Assembly: GCA_029448655.1 (NCBI GenBank) | Contig: JACCLO010000001.1 | Location: 310,001-374,000 of the forward strand | Reading direction: 5' to 3' | Length of the DNA: 64,000 bases | From: Wolfiporia cocos | Taxonomy: Eukaryota > Basidiomycota > Agaricomycetes > Polyporales > Phaeolaceae | Part shown: positions 31,801 to 43,216 of the stretch, piece after piece | How the letters are laid out: each line of letters begins with the position of its first letter | Position numbering within the stretch: the stretch's first letter is position 1 | Program-made: the position numbers and the translations under genes | Notes under the pieces: generated by a model | What the model saw: the letters and a program-made list of their open reading frames with translations, nothing else | Databases searched by the model: none | What the model was told of the DNA's origin: nothing

Positions 31801-32930
31801 CATGGTGACTGTGGGCTGACCAGTGACCATCACAACTGTCTGGTCGCGGAAGTGGTGGGCCGACCCGCAACCGTCACGATCGTTTGGTCACGGCATTGGT
31901 GGGCCGACCCATGACCGTCATGACCATGGAGTCGCAATGGTTGTGGGCCGACCTGCAACCGTCGCAACTGTCTGGTCGCGGAAGTGGTGGGCCGACCCGC
32001 GACCGTCATGACCGTCAAGTCGCAATGGTTGTGGGCCGACCGGCAACCGTCGCAACTGTCTGGTCGCGGAAGTGGTGGGCCGACCCGCGACCGTCATGAC
32101 CGTCAAGTCGCAATGGTTGTGGGCCGACCGGCAACCGTCACAACCATCCGGTCGCAGCAGTCGTGGGCCGACCCGCGACCGTTACAACCATCCAGTCGTG
32201 ATGGTCATGGGCCGACCCATGACTGCCACAACTGTCTGGTCGCGGAAGTCGTGGGCCAACCCACAACCGTCACGATCGTTTGGTCACGGCATTGGTGGGC
32301 CGACCCGCGACCGTCATGACCGTGGAGTCGCAATGGTTGTGGGCCGACCCGCAACCGTCGCAACTGTCTGGTCGTGGTTGTTGTGGGCCGACCCGCAACC
32401 GTCACAACCATCCGGTCACAGCAGTCGTGGGCCGACCCGCGACCGTCACAACCATCCAGTCATGATGGTCATGGGCCGACCCACTACTGTCACAACTGTC
32501 TGGTCGCGGAAGTCGTGGGCCGACCCGCGACCGTCATAACCGCCCGGTCGCGGCAGTCATGGGTCGACCCGCGACCGTCATAACTGTCTGGTCGCGGAAG
32601 TGGTGGGCCGACCCGCGACTGTCATGACCGTCAAGTCGCAATGGTTGTGGGCCGACCCGCAACCGTCACAACCATCCGGTCGCAGCAGTCGTGGGCCGAC
32701 CCGCGACCGTTACAACCATCCAGTTGTGATGGTCATGGGCCGACCCATGACTGCCACAACTGTCTGGTCGCGGTTGTCGTGGGCCGACCCGTGACCGTCA
32801 CAACCGTCCAGTCATGGAAGTCATGGGCTGACCCGCAACCGTCACAACCATCCGGTCGCAGCAGTCGTGGGCCGACCCGTGACCGTCATGACCGTCTGGT
32901 CATGGAAGACATGGGCCCACCCGATGGTAG
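31801..32930. repeat. 44-bp tandem repeat array (GTGGGCCGACCC... units)
   Basis: About 25 units of roughly 44 bp, each beginning GTGGGCCGACCCGCGACCGTC and ending in a variable part with GGTCGCGG or AGTCGCAATGG. Units differ by point changes; some longer blocks recur, suggesting segmental amplification. It abuts the truncated end of the family-E gypsy element. Frames of up to 155 codons on both strands are repeat products. Confidence 0.9.
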
Positions 32931-33013
32931 GCCTGACAGTTAAGGCATGGGCCGACGACCGGCTGACCTGAACCGTTAGGGGTTGGTACAAGCCGGTTGA
33001 CCTGAACCGTCAC

Positions 33014-34678
33014 CTACCGTCGCTGAATGGGCTCGCAGTCACAGGTGAATGTGATTCGGTGCTTCTTCCAGTCGATGGTTGGGTTATGATCTTCCAGCCA
33101 GTCGAAGCTGAGGAATATGTCGGCCAAGCTCAGCTCAGTGATGTGGAACTTGTGGGTTTCCAAATGCATGTTGATCTGCATTTGGAGTGCGACATAGTGC
33201 GTCATTTTGCCCATGGCATTGGTACTCCTGTCTGCATTGTACAGCTTGATGGGTCGGTCTAGGGGGAGTTGCTCGAGTTTATGTTCTTCCACATAGATAT
33301 GACTGATGACCAATCCCGTTGAACTGGAGTCTATCAATGCCTTGGTGAAGAGGGCACGTCCGTCAGGGCAGTGGAGGGTGATCGGTACTTTGATCTGCCG
33401 TCCCCATTTTCCCGTCTGGATTACCACTACATTTCCTCTGAGTTTCTCGCCCGTCGAGCTGAACCCCTGTGTTCTGCATTGGGTTTCCCTAATGCTCTTG
33501 ATTATCTTGGTATCGGGTGTCATGTTGCACTCGAGTATGAACTGGGCAATTCTGTCCCCATACTCGACCTGATAATCTGTTCCGGTTTGATTATTCAGTA
33601 TGACTTTTAGTCAGCTGGTGTAGTCTTCATCTACTACTCCAGCCTCCACATCAACTCCCTTGAGGGCAAGTCCGGATTGTGGTGCAATACGTCCGTATAC
33701 ACTGGATGGCATGCATATCATGATGCCTGTATCCACAGTGATACGTTTCCCATTCAGGATTAAGACTTCCTCCACAGAGTGTAAGTCATATCCTGTGGCA
33801 CCTTCGCTTTTGCGCTCTGGTGGTATTGCCCACAGGTGGTCTAGGTATATGTCAAGTGTGACTGCCTTCTTCTTGGCACGTCTACGCCGCACTTTCTTTT
33901 CGATCTTTTTCTTGACTGCGGCCTCAGATGCATCTGCCATTTCTACATCTGAGGTTGCAACCGGGTCTACGTCTATTGGTACATAGTTTATATTGATATA
34001 AGAAGAATTAAGTACAGTTTTATCCTCCCACCAAGCTCCGGTGGGAGGCTCCTCTGAGGCTGTTACAAATGAATCCGACAAGCATGTTGAAGCGTCGTTG
34101 TCATCACTACGTACGCGGTCTACTGAACATGGTACAGATACATAATCGAATATCAGGGGCCCGGTTTCTACCCCATAAAGTCCATCAACTGGTTCAGTCT
34201 CCTCCATGGCAGATTTGGAGTCGTTATTTACTGTTTCTTTGACTTCCAGAACTGAAAAGCGGTTACTAGGGGAGGGCCTTACCTGGTTGAATCCAGCTTT
34301 TTTTGCAGCCTCAGGGTTCTCCTTGGCCCAGGCAGCCACCATTTGGACAAAGTCCTCCTGGCTAACCTTGCCCAGAACTTTTGGAGCATCGTCTCCTGCT
34401 TTGACGGCCTGTCGGGTGCGAGCCGGTTGTGCAGACGTCGTGGCGCCGGTGTTTCTGCCACTGGGAGCTGCTCGGGGCTTCCAGTTGGGTTGGTGCCAGA
34501 CAGGCTTGTTGCAGCCTTTTCTGGGTGCCTCAGCTTGTGTCTTGCTGCAAGAGTGGCACTTCCTCTTGAGCAAGTTTGCCCTTTCTTCCACCGTAGGCTC
34601 TGAGCGGGGCTTGTTGCTCATGGCCCGTCCCTTTCCCTTGTCTGCAGATCCTGATGACGTTCCATTTCCCTTGTCCAC
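33014..34678 (-). pseudogene. Family-E Gag C-terminus, dUTPase and protease, one in-frame stop
   Basis: One frame from 34678 to 33014 is interrupted only by TGA at 33611. It reads a Cys/His-poor Gag tail (KRKCHSCSK is a partial knuckle), an acidic linker, a Lys/Arg run (KKVRRRRAKKK), then a dUTPase domain: ATGYDLHS, GRIAPQSGLA, GVVDEDYTS, GDRIAQFILE and a weakened last motif QGFSSTGE. A retropepsin-like domain follows, with the catalytic triplet degenerate (ALIDSSSTG instead of D-S/T-G-A) and the downstream ADIFLSFDWLEDHNP typical of gypsy proteases. The dUTPase therefore lies between Gag and protease, unlike family 1, where it is at the Pol C-terminus. Mutations make it inactive. Confidence 0.8.
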
Positions 34679-36232
34679 AGATCCTGATGATGTTCCCTTA
34701 CCATGGAGTAGGCGTTCCTTGTCGCAGAGTCGTCACATGGCATTGTCTGTCCTGAGGATTGCCTGTTTCCAGGATTCGTAGTCCTTGGGGATCTGGACAT
34801 TGTATCCACGTTGCAACTTGTTGTTGACGGTGGTGGTGATGAAGGCGGAGTGTACAGCCATGTAGATCTCTTTTGGGATGGCCGACGTGACCCACCGATG
34901 GATGATCTGATTTTCTCGGTCGTACTTTGCCTCTTCCAGAAGTCGTTCAAACTCCTGGAAGTACTCCACTCCTTTGTCAAGGCTCATGACGAGCTTCTCC
35001 ACTGTGACGGCTGATTTCTTTTCTAGGTTGGGGTCGTTGAACTTTTGGTGAAGCTCCCACATGAATCATAACCACGAAATTTGCCATTGGCCCACTTGGT
35101 AGTGTTCCCGTGTGAAGGCCGTTATCCATGCATCCACTTTCGGACCTCAGATCAGTGAGATGGCTGATCCGATTTTCTTGGAGTCCGTGTACAGGAGTGG
35201 GGAATTGTCGTTGATGTACAATTTCAGGCACATGAACCACGCCGTGAAGTTCATTCCGTCGAAGGGCTCGGGTTCGCGCACCTTAGACTTGTACCATGGG
35301 TCGGGCCTTGGTTCCGGCAGTGTGGAATATGCATCCCACTGCAAGGTTGCTGGTTTCTCAGGCCACCACATTGATGCACACATTCCCTGGAGAGGCGTGG
35401 CTCTCCAGGTGTTCACATTTGTCGCTGCGGGGGAAGCCAATGGAGGGACTGGTACCTGTGCTGCCATTGTCAAATATGGAACCTGGGCTGTGATAACCAG
35501 GGGCGTGTATCTGGGCAAGAACGGGTTCATTTGCCTTGACTGTGCAGGCGATGGGACCGTAGGGAGGGGTCAGGGGCCGTAGACTGACTTTTGTCCAGGA
35601 CTGCCCATGTGGACCAACCTTACCCAATTTTTGACCGGTTTGAACCTGCTCTGGACTGATGGTACTGACCAAGGGTCTGCAGGGTGCTGGCTATGATCGT
35701 CTGCCGCATCTCCCACTGCGAGTGCATCTGCCTGAAGCTGTTGTGCTTTGTGCAGGAACCTCGCTCCCATGTCGGCGTTCCATACACCAGTCTGGACCAT
35801 TGTAGCTGCTACCGTTTGGCACCTGAATCCGAAGTCGTGAGTTGTCGGATTCAGGGGGAATCCCCATTGCACTGCCAGGGGAAAGTCGATGTGTCCTAGC
35901 TGACTCCCACCTCAGATCGTGGCCGACTGGTTCTGTGCCAGGTGTGCCACCCATTCTACAATTTCTGGGGGTGGCATTTCCTGTTGGCTAGCATGACTTA
36001 TGGAGTGTGGTGTTGCTAAGCCTACCAGTCCATTGTGTACTGATGTCGAGATGTGTGTCCGGGGTGCATGCATACTGTCTGCTACCGACATTCCTCCGAA
36101 GTCATCATAGAACTGTTGCAGCGGGTTGTACAGTGGTTCTGCTGGGGTTATGGGTTGGTTCCTGAGCGGGTCATGGAATGGGTTTGCCAGTGGGGTTCTC
36201 CGGGGGCCACGGATGAAGTCGAGATTGTGGGG

Positions 36233-36237
36233 AGCGG
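36233..36237. repeat. Target-site duplication AGCGG, left copy
   Basis: Repeated at 37180-37184 on the other side of solo LTR A. Confidence 0.9.
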
Positions 36238-37179
36238 TGTTACCATCTATTTTATTTTTATTCTGGACGCCCACAAAACTCACCACTGGGCAAATATGAG
36301 ACAGGGACTTGTTGTGCAACCAACCTCCCTGGCTGCTCAAAGATCCGTCGGGCGTAACCCCGAATGTACTAGTATCATAACCTCATTTCACTGATTGATA
36401 GGTTCAACCCTAGCACTGTTTCACCATGATCACCCCTGGCACTCAACCACCAGGATCATTCCTATCTTTCGTTTCTGATATCATCCCTGATTTATCACTC
36501 CATACCTATCATCCATTTCAGGCTAAAACATAGATAGTATCGGTGACATCTGGGATGGACAGGACTCCAGAAACTCAGCACAGTATATAAACTCATGTAA
36601 CTAAGTCGAGGCTCTTCAGCTTGACCTTGTTGTACAAACAAGAAGTCTTATACTCGCTCTCAAACTTGGGAAACCAAGCTCAGTATATTTGCGAGCTTGA
36701 ACAACTAAGTCCTTGAAGTGCACACTGACTTCGCGGACTTAGGCAAGTACTCTTTCCAAGTACTTGCTACTGACACACTGATATATTCTCTAACATGTAT
36801 TGAATATCTAACCCTACAAGGAGTCATTGACTCAGGGACCGAAGGCTTAATACCACAGGAGTATTATTTGCCTTGCAGTTACCAAGGGCAGTAACGTGCA
36901 GAAGATATATACTTGCGATTCAAGTATACGAAGAGTCATTGCCTCAGGAACCAAAGGCTTAATACCACAGGAGTATTATTTGCCTTGCAGTTACCAGGAG
37001 CGGTAACGTGCAGAAGATATATACTTGCGATTCAAGTATACGAAGAGTCGTTGACTCAGGAACTGAAGGCTTAATACCACAAGAGTATTATCTGCCTTGC
37101 AGTTACCAGGGATGGTAACGTGCAGAAGATATATACTTGCAATTCAAGTATACAAAGTGCGGGTATATGACCCGTAACA
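36238..37179 (+). mobile_element. Solo LTR A, 942 bp, with a 112-bp internal triplication
   Basis: Runs from TGTTACC to CCCGTAACA, flanked by AGCGG duplications. TATA box in CAGTATATAAAC near 36582. Three tandem 112-bp units start at 36821, 36933 and 37045; the other LTR A in the window (62823-63532) has one. Confidence 0.9.
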
Positions 37180-37188
37180 AGCGGCCAT

Positions 37189-37942
37189 TGTAAATGTATG
37201 AAGAGTATAGGTATGTAAAGTTGAGTCGCAACTGGAAGCACTACCCACCCACTGTGGGACCTGCTAGAGGCTATCGGGGTGGTAGCTAGAAACTTCTGGT
37301 CCACTCAAATCAGAGTCCACCTCCAAAGAGATGTGCCAAGAAACGCCGAGGGGTTTTCTTCCCTCAGCCAGTGAGTAAACTCTGCCTCCGAAACCTCGTC
37401 CAGCCCTGAAGCTAATTCGGGATACCGGGTGTACGGGAACTATCTGCCAGGGATGAGGCATGTAAAATTTCTACATGCTGGGGCCAAGTGGCCGTGTCGT
37501 ATAGGCTGTGTCGTGCCTCTTCAGCCGCCTTGTGGGGCGCTGTGTTGTATAGTAACGGGGGGCGGTAATGCCCATATAGTGGCGCGGTAATGCACGTAAA
37601 TAGGTGCCCAGTGCCTCTGTAATCTGCCATAGGGCCCCTTAACACCTTTGATTATTATGTGTCAGGTGCTCAATTACATCAGTGGGGATGTGACCCAAAG
37701 CCTTTACGCCGCATTGCACAATGGTGGCCCAGTGGCTTAGAAGCAACGGTAGGAGAGGTCCCCTACATGCTGTTCACAGTATAACCCCCAGAGCCCTAAT
37801 CCCTTGACCCTGGGATGAGACGGGTGGAGGTGGTTTAACTAGCACTTGCCTGGATGACCGCAGTCAAACGAGGGTGAAGGAGAAGTGCACTTTGCCCCTA
37901 GTGCGCCGGGGTTGTTCAGAGATGAACCTCTGAATGGGGAGG
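37189..37942 (-). other. Leader of family-E element
   Basis: About 750 bp between primer site and gag start. Short frames on both strands; nothing recognised. Confidence 0.5.
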
Positions 37943-37953
37943 AGACTCGTCTT
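37943..37953 (-). promoter_or_regulatory. Self-priming primer-binding site of family E
   Basis: AAGACGAGTCT on the minus strand, one base inside the LTR. It pairs with AGACTCATCTT within the LTR (38058-38048) with one mismatch; the consensus of the two E LTRs in this window would pair perfectly. Confidence 0.65.
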
Positions 37954-37954
37954 A

Positions 37955-38868
37955 TGACACAAGCATGATCTCAAGCAACGACTCAGGGGAATAGTACTCG
38001 CACAAAGGCATATTCCTGATCTGAGGCTACTCAAGGCGTATAAGGCCAAGATGAGTCTGGGGTTTCTCCCTGACTGTTACGGATCAAATATCCGTTCAAC
38101 ACAAAATAACCAAGTCGAGTTACTCAGCGTATCAAGTGGCGCACCACTTGTCGGACTCCTCAGAGTCAGAGCATCGATATACAAGCTGCAGGCTTAATTG
38201 CTCAAGCCTTTGAGAACGAGTATAAGATCCTTGTAATTCAACAAGGTCGAGCTGAGGAACTCGACTGGTATTTACATCAGGTTATATACTACGCTTCGTA
38301 GACCGGGGTCATAGTGTCCTTGGTACTGCTACTACTAAGTCCGTCAGGCTAACAATATAAGTAATAAACGAGAAGTGTTGCGGTTGAGCGCAACAAGGGC
38401 TGAAACATAGAACTACTGTGGTTAGACACAGGGGATCAGCTAGAACGCGATGCGAACACGGAGAATGGGCATAGGGCTGTTGTACATGAAACAGGGTCTA
38501 CGGTTGAGCGGAGACCCCCCTAGAAATAAACGCACGGCACAGCGGTTGAACGCTAAGTCCTCGTCCACAGTGAGGTGTCAAAGAGACATCTGAGTGTTCC
38601 TGGTAAAATCGTAACACTGACCGTCAGCCAGTATATATGCTCTGGCTATGTTTGTACATGTTTGGCTACTGTACAGTATTATGTAAGCTGATAGTCTGTT
38701 ATTATTGTAAGTAAACCCTAGTCTGGGTGTAGAGCCACAATCAGAGTGTCTGGGGTCTAGGTAGGCATGTGTGGGGTGTTCGGGGTCCTTGCACGTGATG
38801 CATAGGCAGGCGCTTAGATAAGAGGCGTCACTAGTAGATGTCTGACTTAAGAAAATCGGCTTGTGACA
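37955..38868 (-). repeat. 5' LTR of family E, interrupted by solo LTR D
   Basis: Bounded by TGTCAC...GTGTCA on the minus strand. Without LTR D and its duplication it is 367 bp, close to the 382-bp solo copy at 57304. No flanking duplication, as expected for the 5' end of an element that has lost its 3' end. Confidence 0.8.
38075..38616 (-). mobile_element. Solo LTR D, copy 1
   Basis: 542 bp, TGTTACGG to CGTAACA, flanked by CTGAC at 38070-38074 and 38617-38621. Nested in the family-E 5' LTR. Confidence 0.9.
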
Positions 38869-39039
38869 ATGAGGACAAGGATACTAGATAGATCCAGTCA
38901 ATGGCAATGTGAATGATGTATTGTATAGTCGACAAAAGTAAAGAGTCTGCATAGTTACAACAAAGATGAGGATGAGAATACTAAAATGCTAAGGGTACAA
39001 CGATTTACAATCCATAGCTCAATCATACTTGCGAACAGC

Positions 39040-39970
39040 TCAATCTTTATCCTTGCCAATAGAGAGCAGCATTTCAAGCACTCCCTGGGTATCCGTAAAG
39101 CTCAATGCAAGTGACTCTTGCAAGGGAGTAGGCTTGCGCACTCTGCACTTCAAGGATTGGCTTGTCTTCTTTAACAGTCCTTGGTGCCTGAGCCACCTGG
39201 CAGAGACTTTCTTTTGTGTCTCAAATCCTGATTGTGCCATCAGAAGATCATCGTAGTTGGTAGGTGGTTGTTGATGCAGAGTGGATGATGTGCCTTGTAA
39301 GCATTCATCTGACTTGGGTTTCTCCAAGCCATTGGGGGGGTCATGGCTAAGGAGCAATATGCCTCAGATGTACCTATGCTAATGTAGCTACTTACAATAG
39401 GAAAAACCCAGAAGAGATCTCAACTGAAGAATTGGGGTTATAGGTTTCATTGACTCTCTTCAGCATGGCTTGTGCCGAGATCAGGTTCCGAGTGGCTGCA
39501 CTATAAGGGACCTGAAGTACATTTTTCTCTGTGTTTGCAGGCAAATCATCAAGCAGCCCCAGTGCCAGATTGACAGAAAGAAGAGCAGTATTTATGAGAC
39601 AATCTGAGAGCTCATGCAAGTTGCCACATGTGAGGAAGACTGAGTGGACTGGCTGGCTTGGTACAGGCAGGTCGAATAGTGCTCTGTTGTCACAGATTTT
39701 ACCGGCAATCCCAGACCGGCGTCTATGGAGACATACGTCTAGCACCCCTTAGCCAAAAGGGCCACTATAACAGCGTTGCTGTTATAGCTGGGACTCACTA
39801 TATGTGTAGTTCATATTCCCACGCTGGGCGCTTGCCCTTAGGTATTTGGCTTATACCATTGCGCGGTTATGCCTTATGGTATATTGTGCCACTGGGGTTT
39901 CCAAGCCCCAAATATTCTGTGACATCTGTGGAGAAGCTTCACATTTGCTGCAAAATTGGCAAGGTCATTT
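39040..39970 (-). pseudogene. Partial gene of unknown function, cut by a 237-bp LTR-like insertion
   Basis: Exons 39687-39396 and 39346-39040 join in phase across a 50-bp GT-AG intron and read NLHELSDCLINTALLSVNLA ... KKVSARWLRHQGLLKK. After removing the insertion at 39688-39924 the frame extends upstream (NVKLLHRALFDLP) to a possible acceptor near 39952. The product is Leu-rich N-terminally and basic C-terminally; no domain is recognised. Further exons upstream were not found, so it is either a broken gene or one with an unseen 5' end. Confidence 0.45.
39688..39924. mobile_element. 237-bp solo LTR or TRIM-like element (F type)
   Basis: TGTCACAGATTTT to ATTCTGTGACA with 5-bp duplications TCTGT at 39683-39687 and 39925-39929. 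No coding capacity. Confidence 0.85.
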
Positions 39971-40890
39971 CAGATTAACTGAGCCTGACTAGTGCCCTCC
40001 TGCAGTGTGGAAGACATTGTGGATGGTTAATATATCGATGCCTCGGTGAAAACGCTCAAGGTTCAAGGCGGTTTCGTGATCACATGATAGAGCCAAATCC
40101 GGAAGTGGAACTGTGGCAACTCTACTCTAAATGTCGATTCATGCTACCAGCTACCCGCTAACTCACCCCGGGGGCTCAACCTTGGCTTTAAATCAGTATA
40201 TGAACATCACATAATTGTATATATGGTCACTAGATGAGCTACTTAAAGGTCATCTGCAATTATAATATATATTTGTTACAAATGGTCTCCATTCTTGCTC
40301 TAACCACCTAAACTAAGAAGATAAAAGCCGTATCATGGCTCATTATTGCACCACAATATTTTCTCGGAAGTTTATGAGACTTTACACCATTGGCTATGAC
40401 TTCACAGCTCATGTAGCTTGCCCTAGTCAACTTCTCCTTATGTTCAAAATGATATACTCATAGAAGGCTAATATCCTCAATTCTACAGATGTCACTCACT
40501 AATACTGAGCTCAAGTATCTTAAGCATCTACATAAATATTTTGAGGATTTAATATGTTCTTAATCCTCAGTAATGACCATGGCATTCTAGTGGTGCATGA
40601 AATGTACATGCTTATGTCGATGAGTATAGAAACTCATAAAGGCGAAATCGACGGGCGTCATTACAATATGATATTCTACTACATGTGAATAATGATTATA
40701 TTTAACATTATGAAGTATTGATTCGGCGATCTTGAGATACAAGTGAAATAGGAAGGTATGTTGGTCTGAGTACTGACTTGTCCATGTTGTTGTAGTCATT
40801 GACCGTGATATAGCGCACATTATATACCATGTAGTGAGGTGAATAATATAGGAAGGAATATATATACTATGTGACATTAGATTCAGAATT
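39971..40890. other. AT-rich intergenic sequence
   Basis: No gene, repeat or recognisable element seen. Confidence 0.4.
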
Positions 40891-41156
40891 TATGAGTCAG
40901 TATATCTGTACCTATAGCTCACAGCAGGCGGAGGATGTCCAAAAGAGCATCAGCCACAGCAGCCACCGAGACGAAGGTTTAAGGTTTCGGTGTTTGAATG
41001 TAACATTAAGGTTCTGGCGGTCACGTTCTTGCCTCTTGTGGCAAGGCTCTTCTGCATATGGCAACTGCTGTCACTTGGTGGTGCGTCTTGCACTCTGTAC
41101 GGATTTCATTCCTCTAATTCATTTCCTCTTTGATTTTCCATCTTCTCCATTGTCAG

Positions 41157-43216
41157 GCCACCCATGGAATCGAATACACCTCTCCAAAATACTACAAACC
41201 AAGTAAGTTTTGCTTCTTGCCCGTGCTTTCCAGTTGATCATGATACCACATGGATCGGCACTCTCAATACTCTTTATCAGTACGCTCCAACTCTTGATAT
41301 TTTATGCCCGAACTCACCGCATATACATAGGCAATTGGAGATGCATGAATCAGTCTGCATGGTAAGCCATAGCTATCTGAATATGGAATCTCACTCATCT
41401 TTGTTTGCACCTGAAGCGAGCCATCTCTGAGGCGGATCATATTGCTTTGATCCGCCTCGGAAATAGTGCATATATCGCACTGTTCCGAGAGAATGAGAAA
41501 TTGAAAGATGAGATACAGGCTCTTCGGTGAGTGTATGCATAGTTTACCCAATTGCAGTAACCGTCAAACATGTTTCAGACAAAATCTGAGCTCATGCCCG
41601 CCATCCGGTGAACAAGCTCCCATAGAATCCTGCACTAAGTAAGTACTGTGTGTATCATATTCAAATTGTGCAATGACACGTATACAGAGGCACTATGTCT
41701 TAGATGGCATCAAGTGGCCGTTCTTATTCGATGAGGCAGGCGCTGTACTTCCAACGGCTCAGCAGTCAGATGTGTCAGAGGCGATGCAGCGAGTATTTGG
41801 GAAGCTGCTAGACATGCAGATTGCGCCATCTACCTGGGGTGCTGCTTCGCCTCAAGCACGCAAAGTTCTCGAGATGGAGATTGAGTCCCAATTCCCATTA
41901 CTTCGACTTTGCACTAACCACTGGAAAGCTCACAAGATTGCGACTGATTTGTATCCTGGCTGGAAACAGTATCGGAAAGAACAAATTGCGACTCAATCAA
42001 CCCGCCACATACCAACGCCACAGACTTCTCGGATGACTGTGGCTTCGACTTCGATTGTGGCAGAAGCACCTCCTCCCCTCATTTCGTCATCAGCTTCTCC
42101 GACAATCCCTTCTCCGAGTGCACTCGAAGCTTCATTTCAGTCTTCAGAGCCATCTGCAATTGTTTCATCTTCGCAGCCAGCTTCAACGGCAGGCTTACAT
42201 GCACCACCACTGTCTTCTTCCGAACCCTGGGTCGCTACGCCTTCTGTAGCTTCGGTTTCTACACTGCAGGAACCCATGACTGTATCTGCTCCCATTACCC
42301 CTGCTTCATTGACTACTTCCGCTGTCGAAGTTTCTGCTGTCCTGGAATCTCCACTTGACTCTGCTTCTATTGTGGTCTCTAGTCAACACTTGAGCTCCTC
42401 TGACAAGATCAGTGCATCGTCAATGACTCCGACGGTGCGGCAGATAGCGAGTGCGCAGCAAACATATCATCTGAACTAAATGTCTGGTCATATTTTGTAG
42501 GTCAGCAGTGCACAGAAGCGGCCTGCGGAGGAAGTGCACGTCAAGGATTCCCTACTCAAGCATGTTAGAATGTAAGTGCAGTGCACATACAACTGTAGCA
42601 TGTTGTGGGCTAACTAAAATTTAGCACAGATGAAGTGGATTCAATCGAGCCGCCGTCCCCTGTGACTCCTACATATGCCCTTCAATGGTTTAATCCCTCT
42701 GACTCCTCGCGTTTGAGCTGCTATAGGTCCTGTTAGCTTGCCTAATGAATCGGAGACCTCTACGATTGCGGCCGCTACGGATCAAGTCGATTTACCCAGC
42801 ATTGCAGAAATCATAGCAGGAATCAATGCTAACACTCTGAAGCGTTCGCGCCCTTACAAGCCAGGGTCTTCGCCGACTGCTGAGTAGGTCCAGTGCGCTC
42901 GTATGTCTAATCTTGACTGAGTGTAATCGTTTGTAGAAATTTATATGGGATAGAATGGGTTGCTCAACATCCAGGAGCGAAGACTTGTGTATACAAGAGG
43001 TACTGGGCACTGTTGCCTGAGCATGTGAAGAAGGTGAGTATTTACTATTTTCGTGTCCATCGTCTATTGATACATGTTCTACATATGAAGCCGTACGTTG
43101 ATCGGGCAGAGCAAATGGTGCGTGTGGTCATTCTCCGTTGTGGTACATCATAGCTGAATAACCCATATGTACAGCGTACGAGTAACGAGATCATCTGCCA
43201 TGTTCAGGGCAATTAG
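41157..43216 (+). CDS. Eleven-exon gene of unknown function with coiled coil and Ser/Pro-rich middle
   Basis: Exons 41157-41202, 41234-41361, 41417-41526, 41579-41638, 41690-42434, 42501-42571, 42625-42687, 42737-42883, 42937-43033, 43091-43117 and 43175-43216 keep one frame to TAG at 43214: 511 residues plus an unresolved 5' exon (an ORF from ATG 40892 with a donor at 41081 fits in phase). It has a short coiled coil (YIALFRENEKLKDEIQALR), a conserved-looking block (PSTWGAASPQARKVLEMEIE, FPLLRLCTNHWKAHKIATD), a long Ser/Pro/Ala-rich disordered stretch, and a C-terminal VYKRYWALLPEHVKKPYVDR that recalls the end of an HMG box. Proteins of this layout occur in mushroom genomes as uncharacterised families; that is recollection, not a search. 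Ten clean introns argue for a live gene. Confidence 0.65.

Larger units (their letters stand above)
34733..37188 (-). pseudogene. gag: Family-E Gag N-terminal and core region, broken
   Basis: ATG at 37188 reads MA, then solo LTR A with its duplication interrupts, and reading resumes at 36232 as PHNLDFIRGPRRTPLANPF. The frame is lost and regained several times between 35950 and 35000. The Gag core is recognisable: EPEPFDGMNFTAWFMCLKLY (35.2 kb) and YFQEFERLLEEAKYD with IPKEIYMAVHSA (about 34.9 kb). It encoded the particle protein. Confidence 0.7.
33010..38868 (-). mobile_element. 5' half of a second gypsy lineage (family E), truncated and with nested insertions
   Basis: Minus strand. 5' LTR at 38868-37955 (interrupted by solo LTR D), primer site at 37953-37943, a leader to about 37189, gag start at 37188, then Gag, dUTPase and protease down to 33014, where the sequence runs into the 44-bp array. 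RT, RNase H, integrase and 3' LTR are absent. Solo LTR A sits in gag. Confidence 0.8.

Noticed and set aside
31823..32943. CRISPR-like array of 44-bp units
   Set aside because: Units are contiguous and all degenerate, with no constant repeat and unique spacers, and the genome is eukaryotic.
36238..37179. Reading 36238-37179 as the 5' LTR of the adjacent Gag-dUTPase element
   Set aside because: It is in the opposite orientation, has its own AGCGG duplication, and splits the gag ORF; the true 5' LTR with matching primer site is at 37955-38868.
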